Source: Alistipes finegoldii DSM 17242 (GTDB taxonomy: Bacteria; Bacteroidota; Bacteroidia; Bacteroidales; Rikenellaceae). Taken from it: a DNA stretch of 64,000 nt. Location of the stretch: NCBI RefSeq assembly GCF_000265365.1, contig NC_018011.1, positions 1,798,001 to 1,862,000 on the forward strand, given 5' to 3'. Below the pieces are notes generated by a model. The model worked only from the letters and a program-made list of their open reading frames with translations, searched no databases and was not told the DNA's origin. The position numbers and the translations under genes were made by a program. The first letter of the stretch is position 1, and each line of letters opens with the position of its first letter. Shown here in pieces: positions 26,607 to 34,171 of this stretch.

Positions 26607-27275
26607 TCAGTTCTTGTAGTTCACTTCTTGGTTGAGGACCTCGACGACGAAGGGGTTGTAGAGCATTTCGTGGCCGATGGTCGATTCGGGGCCGTGGCCG
26701 GGGTAGACGCGGACCTCTTCGCCCAGCGGGATCAGGGAGTCGAGGATCGAGCGCATGATCCACGAATAGTCGCCGCCCGGCAGGTCGGTGCGGCCGATCG
26801 ACTCGCGGAAGAGCGTGTCGCCCGTGAAGAGCGATTTGGATTCGGGGTCGAACAGCGCCACATGGCCGGGGGTGTGGCCGGGGGTATGGATCACGCGCAT
26901 GACGGTATGGCCGAAGCGGATTTCGGGCGTCGTGTCGAGGTCGAGGTCCGCCGCGGGCATCTCGCCGACGGGAACGCCGAAGATGCTGCCGCTGGTCGAG
27001 GCGTTGTCCAGCAGGAACTGGTCCTTGGACGAGAGCGCGAAGGGGATGCCGTAGCGTTTCTTGAGGTGCGCCACGCCCAGCGTATGGTCGAAATGGCCGT
27101 GGGTGTTGACCGCCAGAACGGGTTTGAGTCCGTGCTGGGCGATGAAGTTGTCGAGTGCGGCGTCTTCGCGCGGATTGCTGTTGCCGGCGTCGATGACGAC
27201 GGCTTCGGAGGTGTCGTCCCAGACGACGTAGGTGTTTTCCTGTATCGGGTTGAATTGCAGGCAGGCTATTTTCAT
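26607..27275 (-). CDS. MBL-fold metallo-hydrolase (glyoxalase II-like)
   Basis: A 222-residue protein starting at ATG 27275 (MKIACLQFNPIQEN). The zinc-binding motif NTHGHFDHTLG, the later HTPGHTPGH and GDTLF, and the C-terminal VYPGHGPEST place it among glyoxalase II-like thioester hydrolases. It probably heads the leftward operon with the FkbM gene, trmD and lpxB, from the -7 box at 27374. Confidence 0.92.
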   Translation of the reverse strand: MKIACLQFNPIQENTYVVWDDTSEAVVIDAGNSNPREDAALDNFIAQHGLKPVLAVNTHGHFDHTLGVAHLKKRYGIPFALSSKDQFLLDNASTSGSIFGVPVGEMPAADLDLDTTPEIRFGHTVMRVIHTPGHTPGHVALFDPESKSLFTGDTLFRESIGRTDLPGGDYSWIMRSILDSLIPLGEEVRVYPGHGPESTIGHEMLYNPFVVEVLNQEVNYKN

Positions 27276-27373
27276 AATTCGGTCGTTTTTCGGAATCGTA
27301 ATGTATTTGTGCAAAGACTGTGCAGACCGGACGGGCCGGGCCGCATCGTCTCCGGGCGGATGTTTATCATGGG

Positions 27374-27381
27374 CAAATATA
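27374..27381 (-). promoter_or_regulatory. Promoter -7 box for the leftward MBL operon
   Basis: TATATTTG on the minus strand, about 100 bp before ATG 27275. It forms a divergent pair with the plus-strand box at 27414. Confidence 0.55.
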
Positions 27382-27413
27382 GCGTTTTTTACCGGATTTT
27401 ACCTATCTTTATG

Positions 27414-27421
27414 ACCCGAAT
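27414..27421 (+). promoter_or_regulatory. Possible -7 box for the secreted hydrolase
   Basis: TATCTTTA (one mismatch to TAnnTTTG), 13 bp before ATG 27435, implying a very short leader. Confidence 0.45.
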
Positions 27422-27434
27422 AAACTTACTCGAC

Positions 27435-28259
27435 ATGAAACGACTCGTCGCTTTGATTTTCGCGCTGGCCGTGTGCGGCGCGGGAGCCGCGGCCCGGCCG
27501 GGTGCCTACAGGACCGTGAAAAACATCGCCTACCGCGACGCCGGGGGCGACCGGAACATCGACACGATGTGCCGGCTGGACCTCTATTATCCGGCGGATA
27601 AGGAAGGCTTCTCGACCGTCATATGGTATCACGGCGGCGGCCTGACGGGCGGGCGGCGCGATATCCCCGAAGCGTTGAAGGAGAAGGGATTCGCCGTGGT
27701 GGGCGTGGAGTACCGGCTCTCGCCGCACGTGAAGGTGGCCGACTGCGTGGACGATGCGGCCGCGTCGGCGGCGTGGGTGGTGAAGCATATCGCCGAGTAC
27801 GGCGGCGATCCGCGGCGGATTTTCGTGGCGGGCCACTCGGCGGGCGGTTACCTGACCTCAATGATCGGGCTGGACAAGCGCTGGCTCGAACCCTACGGCA
27901 TCGACCCCGACACGACCTTCGCGGCGCTGATTCCCTACAGCGGGCAGGTGGTGACCCACTTCGCGCGCCGCCGCGAGATGGGGATTCCCGACACGCAGGT
28001 GGTGGTGGACGACATGGCGCCGCTCAATTACGTGCGGCCCGACTGCCGACCGATCCTGATCCTTTCGGGTGACAGGGAGCGGGAGATGCTGGGCCGCTAC
28101 GAGGAGAACGCCTACTTCTGGCGCATGATGCGCGTGGCGGGGCATCCCGACGTGCGGATTTACGAGTTCGACGGCTTCGACCACGGCAACATGCCGCAGG
28201 CCGGGCACTTTGCGGCGGTGCGCTATATCCGCGAGATGGAGCGGAAAATGGAGCGGTAG
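27435..28259 (+). CDS. Secreted alpha/beta hydrolase (esterase/lipase-like)
   Basis: A 274-residue protein starting at ATG 27435 with a signal peptide (MKRLVALIFALAVCGAGAAA). It shows the HSL-type oxyanion motif WYHGGGL, the nucleophile elbow GHSAGG, and likely triad partners Asp in LSGDRE and His in GFDHGNM. It resembles carbohydrate or short-chain esterases of the BD-FAE/carboxylesterase kind; the substrate is not known. The next gene starts 18 bp later. Confidence 0.88.
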   Translation: MKRLVALIFALAVCGAGAAARPGAYRTVKNIAYRDAGGDRNIDTMCRLDLYYPADKEGFSTVIWYHGGGLTGGRRDIPEALKEKGFAVVGVEYRLSPHVKVADCVDDAAASAAWVVKHIAEYGGDPRRIFVAGHSAGGYLTSMIGLDKRWLEPYGIDPDTTFAALIPYSGQVVTHFARRREMGIPDTQVVVDDMAPLNYVRPDCRPILILSGDREREMLGRYEENAYFWRMMRVAGHPDVRIYEFDGFDHGNMPQAGHFAAVRYIREMERKMER

Positions 28260-28277
28260 TTGTGTAGAATCGGAGCT

Positions 28278-29417
28278 ATGAAAATAAACGGATATGCGCT
28301 TTTGCAGGCCGCGGCAGCCTTGTGCGCCGCGCTTGCGCTGACGGGGTGTTCGCTGCTGAAGGTCGCCGTGGCTACGGGCGACCCCCTGTCGAAAGAGGAG
28401 ATGAACGTGCGGACGATGACGCGCGGATTCTATTACGACATGGCCGCAGAGGTGGCGCGCACGGCCGATTCGATCGCCCAAGCGGCGCCGGATGTGGCTA
28501 CGCGGGTCGCCGCCGTGCGGTGGAAGATACGCGCTACGCGGGCGGGCGTCTCGGCCGCCATGCAGGGAATTCCCGATGTGGCGCTGGCCGACATGTGGAT
28601 ACTCTGCCGGCGGATGAACGAACGCTTTGCGGCGACGCCCGATTCGCTGCTGTTCGGGGCGCAGAGCGGCATGGCGCGCGATGCGGCGGCGCGGCTCGAC
28701 CGCCGGGCCGCGCGGCTGGCGCGGCAGGTGTTGGCGGAGGAGCGTTACGCGCTGATGGAGCGTTTTGTCGCGCAGTATGTGCGGGACAATCCCTCCGAAG
28801 AGGGGATGGAGGCTGCGAACACCACCCTTGCGTGGATCGAGTTCCTGCGCGAGAACGGCGTAGAGCACGCCTATGCGACGGGTTCGATCGCCGAAGTGCT
28901 GGCCGACGTGAACGACCGCGTGAGCAGCCAGACGCAGCAACTGGCCAGCAGCGTCGGCTGGTCGAAGGACATTCTCGAAATGCAGCTGCAGCAGGACAGC
29001 CTGCGCATGGAGGTCGGGGCGCGCCTCGACTCGCTCGAACGCAGTTTCACGCGCATCGTCGTCGTGGCCGAGCATCTGCCCGAAATATCGGACCGGGTGC
29101 TGGACGAGCTGAACAAACAGGTGACGCAGCTGATATATACGATGAATTACAGCGTCGATAACGCCTTTGCCGATTTCGACCGCCAGCGCGACGAGCTGCA
29201 GCGGTATGTGACCGGAGAGCGGCAGGCGTTGGTCGAGCAGCTGCGGCAGACGGCCGGCGAGGTGGTGCGGACGACGCTCGACGCGGTGCCGGGGCTGGTG
29301 GGCAAGGTGTTGCTGTACGTGGTGTTGGCGCTCGCGGTGCTGATCGGGGGACCCTTTGCGCTGGGGTTCTGGCTGGGCGGCGTGAGGGCGAGGGCCGGAG
29401 CGAAGAGAAAGGAGTAG
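28278..29417 (+). CDS. Lipoprotein with coiled coil and C-terminal membrane helix
   Basis: A 379-residue protein starting at ATG 28278 (MKINGYALLQ). A lipobox (ALTGCSLLK) ends the signal peptide. Residues 40-330 are helical and rich in A, R, Q and E, with coiled-coil-like heptads around DILEMQLQQDSLRMEV and DRQRDELQRYV. A strong membrane segment (VLLYVVLALAVLIGG) sits near residues 340-368, followed by a basic tail. I do not recognise the family. A lipid anchor at one end and a membrane helix at the other is an unusual combination. Confidence 0.75.
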   Translation: MKINGYALLQAAAALCAALALTGCSLLKVAVATGDPLSKEEMNVRTMTRGFYYDMAAEVARTADSIAQAAPDVATRVAAVRWKIRATRAGVSAAMQGIPDVALADMWILCRRMNERFAATPDSLLFGAQSGMARDAAARLDRRAARLARQVLAEERYALMERFVAQYVRDNPSEEGMEAANTTLAWIEFLRENGVEHAYATGSIAEVLADVNDRVSSQTQQLASSVGWSKDILEMQLQQDSLRMEVGARLDSLERSFTRIVVVAEHLPEISDRVLDELNKQVTQLIYTMNYSVDNAFADFDRQRDELQRYVTGERQALVEQLRQTAGEVVRTTLDAVPGLVGKVLLYVVLALAVLIGGPFALGFWLGGVRARAGAKRKE

Positions 29418-29513
29418 GCGGCGGTCCCGACCGGACTGCGGGTGTCTGAAACGGAACGGGTGCGGCGGCCAGATCGCCGTGTCGGCGGAGGTGAAGGACG
29501 AGGGCGGCGCTTC

Positions 29514-29631
29514 GGCAAAATGCAAGCGAACTTGCTTTTGCCCTCAGTTTGCACTATCTTTACAGAACATAGGCGGCGGCTCGGCAATGTCCAAATAAAT
29601 TTGGCATTGCTCTCGCCTTGCACTATCTTTG
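29514..29631 (+). promoter_or_regulatory. Two tandem hairpin-promoter modules upstream of rlmD
   Basis: Module 1 has a stem GGCAAAA-T-GCAAG / CTTGC-TTTTGCC (29514-29542) directly followed by a -7 box TATCTTTA (29555-29562). Module 2 has a stem GCAATG-T-CCAAAT / ATTTGG-CATTGC (29584-29610) and a -7 box TATCTTTG (29624-29631). The two boxes are 69 bp apart. In module 1 a TTG in the right arm lies 20 bp before the box, as a -33 element should. Both stems bulge a T at the same place although their sequences differ. Confidence 0.7.
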
Positions 29632-29648
29632 CCGCAAATTGGAAGACG

Positions 29649-31058
29649 ATGGCTCGCAAAAAGGCAAATTATCCCCTCATCGAGGGGCTTGAAATAACGA
29701 CGCTCGCCGCCGAAGGCAAGGCGATGGGACGCTGGAACGACGTGGTGGTGTTCGTGCCGCTGACCGTTCCGGGCGACGTGGTGGATGTGCAGATACGCTC
29801 CAAGCGCCGCAGGTTCATGGAGGGATTCGTGGTCCGCTACGTCAGAAAATCGCCGCTGCGCGCGGAGGCCTTCTGCGCCCATTTCGGGGTTTGCGGGGGC
29901 TGCAAGTGGCAGAACCTGCCCTACGAGGAGCAGCTGCGCTTCAAGACCGAGCAGGTGCGCGACCAGCTGACGCGCATCGGCAAGATCGCACTGCCGCAGA
30001 TCGCGCCCTGTCTGGGTTCGGAGCAGACCCGGTTTTACCGCAACAAACTCGAATTCACCTTCGCCGACCGCCGCTGGCTGACGCGCGAAGAGGTGGAGAG
30101 CGGGACGGACTTCGATGCCGCGCCCGCGCTCGGATTCCATATTCCCAACATGTTCGACAAGGTGCTGGACATCGACAAGTGCTGGCTCCAGCCCGATCCG
30201 TCGAATGACATCCGCACCGAGACCAGACGCTTCTGCATCGAAAACGGCTACACGTTCCACAACGCCCGCGAACACAGGGGGCTGATGCGCAACATGATCG
30301 TCCGCACGGCTTCGACGGGCGAGGTGATGGTGATCGTGGTGTTCGGCGAGGACGACCGGGAGCGGATCGCCGCGCTGCTGGACCATCTGGCGGCGAATTT
30401 CCCGCAGATCACGTCGCTGTTCTACATCGTCAACACCAAGTTCAACGATTCGGTCGGGGACCTCGATCCGGTTTGCTACAAGGGCAAGGACCATATCGTC
30501 GAAGAGATGGAGGGGCTGCGGTTCAAGGTGGGGCCGAAGTCGTTTTACCAGACCAATTCGGCGCAGGCGTACGAGCTTTACAAGGTGGCGCGGGAGTTCG
30601 CGGACCTCAAACCGGAGGACGTGCTTTACGACCTCTACACCGGGACGGGGACCATCGCCAATTTCTGCGCCGCGCGGTGCCGCCGGGTGGTGGGCGTGGA
30701 GTATGTGCCCGAAGCGATCGCCGATGCGAAGGTCAATTCGCAGATCAACGGCATCGGGAATACGGTTTTCTATGCGGGCGACATGAAGCAGGTGCTGAGC
30801 GACGGGTTCGTCGCCGCCAACGGCCGTCCCGACGTGATCATCCTCGATCCGCCGCGTGCGGGCGTGGACGAGCCGGTGATCGGGGTGATCCTGCGCGCCG
30901 CGCCCCGGCGGATCGTCTACGTGAGCTGCAATCCCGCCACGCAGGCCCGCGACTTGGCGCTGCTCGACGCCGATTACCGCGTCGAGGCGGTACAGCCCGT
31001 GGACATGTTCCCCCACACGCACCATGTGGAAAACGTCGTGAAACTCGTACGGCGATGA
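29649..31058 (+). CDS. rlmD: 23S rRNA (uracil-5-)-methyltransferase, RlmD/RumA type
   Basis: A 469-residue protein starting at ATG 29649 (MARKKANYPLIEGL). A TRAM RNA-binding domain is followed by an iron-sulphur cysteine cluster (CAHFGVCGGCKWQ, with a further Cys in DIDKCWLQ) and a SAM-dependent methyltransferase domain (LYDLYTGTGTIANF, ILDPPRAG). The catalytic cysteine is in YVSCNPATQARD. It methylates a uridine in 23S rRNA; whether U1939 is the target cannot be read from sequence. The stop overlaps the VOC gene start (ATGA). Confidence 0.93.
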   Translation: MARKKANYPLIEGLEITTLAAEGKAMGRWNDVVVFVPLTVPGDVVDVQIRSKRRRFMEGFVVRYVRKSPLRAEAFCAHFGVCGGCKWQNLPYEEQLRFKTEQVRDQLTRIGKIALPQIAPCLGSEQTRFYRNKLEFTFADRRWLTREEVESGTDFDAAPALGFHIPNMFDKVLDIDKCWLQPDPSNDIRTETRRFCIENGYTFHNAREHRGLMRNMIVRTASTGEVMVIVVFGEDDRERIAALLDHLAANFPQITSLFYIVNTKFNDSVGDLDPVCYKGKDHIVEEMEGLRFKVGPKSFYQTNSAQAYELYKVAREFADLKPEDVLYDLYTGTGTIANFCAARCRRVVGVEYVPEAIADAKVNSQINGIGNTVFYAGDMKQVLSDGFVAANGRPDVIILDPPRAGVDEPVIGVILRAAPRRIVYVSCNPATQARDLALLDADYRVEAVQPVDMFPHTHHVENVVKLVRR

Positions 31059-31444
31059 GACTGGACGGTTTCGGGATATTCGTCGAGCGGATGCCGGCCA
31101 TGGTCCGCTTCTACCGCGACGTGCTGGGATTCGAGATCCGCGAGGATGAAAACGCCTCGAACGTCTATCTGGAAAAGGACGGAACGCTGTTCCTGCTCTA
31201 CCGCAGGGCGGATTTCGAGAAGATGACCGGCCGCAGGTTCGGCTATGCCGGCCCGGTGAACGGGCATTACGAGATTGCCCTGAGCGTCGAAAACCATGCG
31301 GCGGTCGATGCGGCCTTCCGCGAGGTCGTCGCCAAAGGCGCCCGGCCCGTCATGGAACCCACAACCGAACCGTGGGGCCAGCGCACCTGCTACGTGGCCG
31401 ACCCCGAAGGCAACCTGATCGAAATAGGGTCGTTCAAGGCATGA
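31055..31444 (+). CDS. VOC-superfamily (glyoxalase/bleomycin resistance-like) protein
   Basis: A 129-residue single-domain protein with two beta-alpha-beta-beta-beta modules: MPAMVRFYRDVLGFEI in the first and CYVADPEGNLIEIG in the second. Members bind a metal and catalyse lactoylglutathione lyase, dioxygenase or epimerase reactions, or bind drugs; the specific role is not clear. Its ATG overlaps the rlmD stop, so the two are translationally coupled. Confidence 0.88.
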   Translation: MRLDGFGIFVERMPAMVRFYRDVLGFEIREDENASNVYLEKDGTLFLLYRRADFEKMTGRRFGYAGPVNGHYEIALSVENHAAVDAAFREVVAKGARPVMEPTTEPWGQRTCYVADPEGNLIEIGSFKA

Positions 31445-31518
31445 TTCCGGAGAGGGGATGCAGTATTTCGGATTTTTGGCGTTTTATTTGCAAGACAGTT
31501 ACCTAAAAAACGGAAAAT

Positions 31519-32205
31519 ATGAAAAAACTGATTTTAATGGCGGCGGTGGCGCTGATGGCTCTTCCCGCGGCGGCACAGATGCAGGAGGCTTTCCCCAGCT
31601 ATATTCAGGTGAACGGACGCGCCGAGAAGGAGATCACGCCCGACGAGTTCTACCTCTCGATCGTCATCAACGAGCGCGATTCGAAGGGCAAGATTTCGGT
31701 CGAGAGCCAGCAGCGCGACATGATCGCGGCCCTCAAGCGGCTGGGCGTGAACGTCGAGAAGCAGCTGAAGGTGGCCAACCTTTCGAGCGAGTTCTTCAAG
31801 AAGAACACTTCGGTGGCGACGGCCAAGTACCAGCTTCAGCTGGGATCCTCGGCCGAGGTGGCCAAGGTGTGGCAGGCGCTCGACGGACTCGGCATCTCGA
31901 ACGTTTCGATCCTGAAGGTGTCGCACTCGAAGATCGACGAGTATAAGGAGCAGGTGCGCGTCGAAGCGATGCAGAACGCCAAGCAGAGCGCCCAGACGCT
32001 GGCCGGGGCGATCGGGCAGAATGTCGGCAAGTGCTTCTATATTTACGACTCGAACAACAACGTGATGCCGGTGCTGTATGACAACATGGCCGTGATGCGC
32101 AGTGCGAAGACCGGGTATGGCGAAGAGGCCGCGGCGGACGAACCGCTCGACTTCAAGACCATCAAGCTGCAGTATAACGTGCAGGCGAAATTCGTGCTGG
32201 AGTAG
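31519..32205 (+). CDS. SIMPL-domain (DUF541) periplasmic protein
   Basis: A 228-residue protein with a clear signal peptide (MKKLILMAAVALMALPAAAQ). The body matches the SIMPL/DUF541 family: IQVNGRAEKEITPDEFYLSI near the start and the helix VRVEAMQNAKQSAQTLA in the middle. Family members are periplasmic or outer-membrane associated and linked to stress tolerance; no enzymatic activity is known. A hairpin at 32223-32256 probably ends the transcript. Confidence 0.9.
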   Translation: MKKLILMAAVALMALPAAAQMQEAFPSYIQVNGRAEKEITPDEFYLSIVINERDSKGKISVESQQRDMIAALKRLGVNVEKQLKVANLSSEFFKKNTSVATAKYQLQLGSSAEVAKVWQALDGLGISNVSILKVSHSKIDEYKEQVRVEAMQNAKQSAQTLAGAIGQNVGKCFYIYDSNNNVMPVLYDNMAVMRSAKTGYGEEAAADEPLDFKTIKLQYNVQAKFVLE

Positions 32206-32222
32206 CTCTCCGGCGGCATATG

Positions 32223-32256
32223 CGAAGAGGATGTCCCGCGAAGGGCGTCCTCTTCG
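32223..32256 (+). terminator. Candidate terminator after the SIMPL gene
   Basis: Nine-bp arms CGAAGAGGA (32223-32231) and TCCTCTTCG (32248-32256), 17 bp after the stop codon. The following U tract is weak. Confidence 0.55.
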
Positions 32257-32404
32257 TCGTCTCAGGGTGTCGCGGACGGAGGTTGTCGCGCTTCGGGTCC
32301 CGGATTCGCGGGCGGAGCGCGGAGGAAGGCCGGGCGTGGTCGCGGACGAAGCCCGCCGGATGCGAAAAACGGTGCCGGATGGTGCGGATTCCGAAAAATT
32401 ATAC

Positions 32405-32412
32405 TATCTTTG
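32405..32412 (+). promoter_or_regulatory. Promoter -7 box of the cytidine deaminase gene
   Basis: TATCTTTG is followed by a strong ribosome-binding site (AAAGGAGGAG, 32431-32440) and ATG 32443. These fix the start of the gene. Confidence 0.75.
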
Positions 32413-32442
32413 TTTACTTTACCCTTTAAAAAAGGAGGAGTT

Positions 32443-32898
32443 ATGGAAAAACAGTTTTGTTTCAACTACGAGCATTATGCGGCTCTTGCCGAGCTGTCCG
32501 ATGCGGACCGTGAGCTGGTTCGGGAGGCCGAACGGGCCACGGCCAACGCCAATGCGCCCTATTCGAAGTTCCGGGTGGGAGCGGCTGCGCGGCTGCGCAG
32601 CGGGAAAATCCTCTACGGAAGCAATTTCGAGAGCGAGGTCTATCCTGCGGGACTCTGCGCCGAGCGGACGCTGATGTTTTATGCGCAGGCCAATTATGCC
32701 GACGATCCGATCGAGACGCTGGCGATCGCTTCCGATCCCTCGGAGCGCGAATGTTATCCCTGCGGCCAGTGCCGTCAGGTGATGGTGGACGTCGAACGCC
32801 GTCAGGGCGCGCCCATGCGGGTCATCATGAGCGGCGGCGGCACGGCGACGGCCGTCGATTCGGCGGCGCTGCTGCTGCCCTTCACGTTCGTGCTCTGA
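32443..32898 (+). CDS. cdd: Cytidine deaminase
   Basis: A 151-residue protein starting at ATG 32443, which has an unusually strong Shine-Dalgarno for this phylum. The zinc-dependent deaminase motifs are PAGLCAERTLMF (the C-A-E signature) and PCGQCRQ. YSKFRVGAA is the substrate-binding N-terminal part. It converts cytidine and deoxycytidine to uridine forms in pyrimidine salvage. It has its own promoter and stands alone from the pseudouridine synthase 103 bp downstream. Confidence 0.95.
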   Translation: MEKQFCFNYEHYAALAELSDADRELVREAERATANANAPYSKFRVGAAARLRSGKILYGSNFESEVYPAGLCAERTLMFYAQANYADDPIETLAIASDPSERECYPCGQCRQVMVDVERRQGAPMRVIMSGGGTATAVDSAALLLPFTFVL

Positions 32899-33001
32899 CC
32901 CGCAGCGAGCATGTCCGAGATACCGGCTTCGGCGGCGCGGCCCGCCGACGGCGGAGAAACGTTGCGTTGAAGTACAGGCCGCTTTTAGAAATACCCGAAA
33001 A

Positions 33002-33688
33002 ATGTTCACTCCCGAAGATATCCTCTACGAAGACAATCATCTGCTGATCGTCAATAAACGCTGCGGCGATCTGGTGCAGCCCGATCCGTCGGGCGAAAGC
33101 GCGCTCGAAGACCAGATAAAGGCCTTTGTCAAACGCCGCGACGCCAAGCCCGGCGACGTGTTCCTCGGCGTGGTGCACCGCATCGACCGTCCGGTGAGCG
33201 GCGCGGTGCTGTTCGCCAAGACCTCGAAGGCCCTGACGCGGCTCAACGAGATGATCCGCGAGGGCCGCATCCGCAAGGTCTACTGGGCCTTGACCGAACG
33301 GACGCCCGACCCCGAAAGCGGCGAACTGCGCCACTACATCCTGCGCGACGCCCGCACCAACCGCTCGCGGGCCTGCGACGGGCCGAAGCCCGGCGCCAAG
33401 GAGGCGCGCCTGCGTTACGAAACGCTGGGGGCGGGGACCAACTATACGCTCGTCGAGGTGGAGCTGCTGACGGGGCGTCACCACCAGATCCGCGCCCAGC
33501 TCTCGAAGATCGGGTGTCCGATCCGCGGCGACCTGAAATACGGCGCGCGGCGTTCGCTGCCCGGCGGCGGCATCTCGCTCCATTCGCGGCGGGTCGAGTT
33601 CGAACACCCCGTGCGCCGTGAACCCGTGAGCGTCACGGCTCCCGCGCCTGCGGACGACAACCTGTGGGCTTATTTCGAAACCCGTTGA
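33002..33688 (+). CDS. RluA-family pseudouridine synthase
   Basis: A 228-residue protein without an S4 domain. The catalytic aspartate lies in GVVHRIDRPVSGAVLFAKT, and the downstream LLTGRHHQIRAQL is also conserved. Members isomerise uridine in 23S rRNA or tRNA; the target position is not evident, though RluC/RluD-like or TruC-like roles are possible. The next gene, dtd, starts 13 bp later, suggesting a translation-quality operon. Confidence 0.93.
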   Translation: MFTPEDILYEDNHLLIVNKRCGDLVQPDPSGESALEDQIKAFVKRRDAKPGDVFLGVVHRIDRPVSGAVLFAKTSKALTRLNEMIREGRIRKVYWALTERTPDPESGELRHYILRDARTNRSRACDGPKPGAKEARLRYETLGAGTNYTLVEVELLTGRHHQIRAQLSKIGCPIRGDLKYGARRSLPGGGISLHSRRVEFEHPVRREPVSVTAPAPADDNLWAYFETR

Positions 33689-33701
33689 TTTCCCGGAAAA
33701 T

Positions 33702-34157
33702 ATGCGATTGTTGATTCAGCGCGTGAAGAACGCTTCCGTCAGCGTCGGCGGCGATGAGCTGTCCCGGATCGGGCAGGGCCTGCTGGTGCTGGTCGGCGTG
33801 GGCGTGGAGGACACGGACGAAGATATGGAGTATCTGGCGGGCAAGCTGGTCCGTCTGCGGATTTTCGACGACGGGCAGGGGGTGATGAACCTCGACGTGC
33901 GGCAGGTCGGCGGCGAGGTGCTGGTGGTGAGCCAGTTCACGCTGCAGGCTTCGACCCGCAAGGGCAACCGCCCGTCGTATGTCAGGGCGGCGCCCGAAGC
34001 CGTCTCGCGCCCGATGTACGAGCGTTTCACGGCCCGCGTGGCCGAGCTGCTGGGCCGGGAGGTGCCGACGGGGGAGTTCGGCGCCGACATGCAGGTGGCG
34101 CTGGTGAACGACGGTCCGGTGACCATCTGGATAGATTCCAAAATGAGGGATTGTTAA
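33702..34157 (+). CDS. dtd: D-aminoacyl-tRNA deacylase
   Basis: A 151-residue protein starting MRLLIQRVKNASVSVGG. The two active-site segments are VSQFTLQAS and, near the end, VNDGPVTIWIDS (the Gly-Pro motif that excludes L-amino acids). It cleaves D-amino acids, and glycine mischarged on tRNA-Ala, from tRNA. It follows the RluA-type gene by 13 bp and precedes the nuclease lipoprotein gene by 14 bp. Confidence 0.95.
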   Translation: MRLLIQRVKNASVSVGGDELSRIGQGLLVLVGVGVEDTDEDMEYLAGKLVRLRIFDDGQGVMNLDVRQVGGEVLVVSQFTLQASTRKGNRPSYVRAAPEAVSRPMYERFTARVAELLGREVPTGEFGADMQVALVNDGPVTIWIDSKMRDC

Positions 34158-34171
34158 CCGAAAAATAGAAG

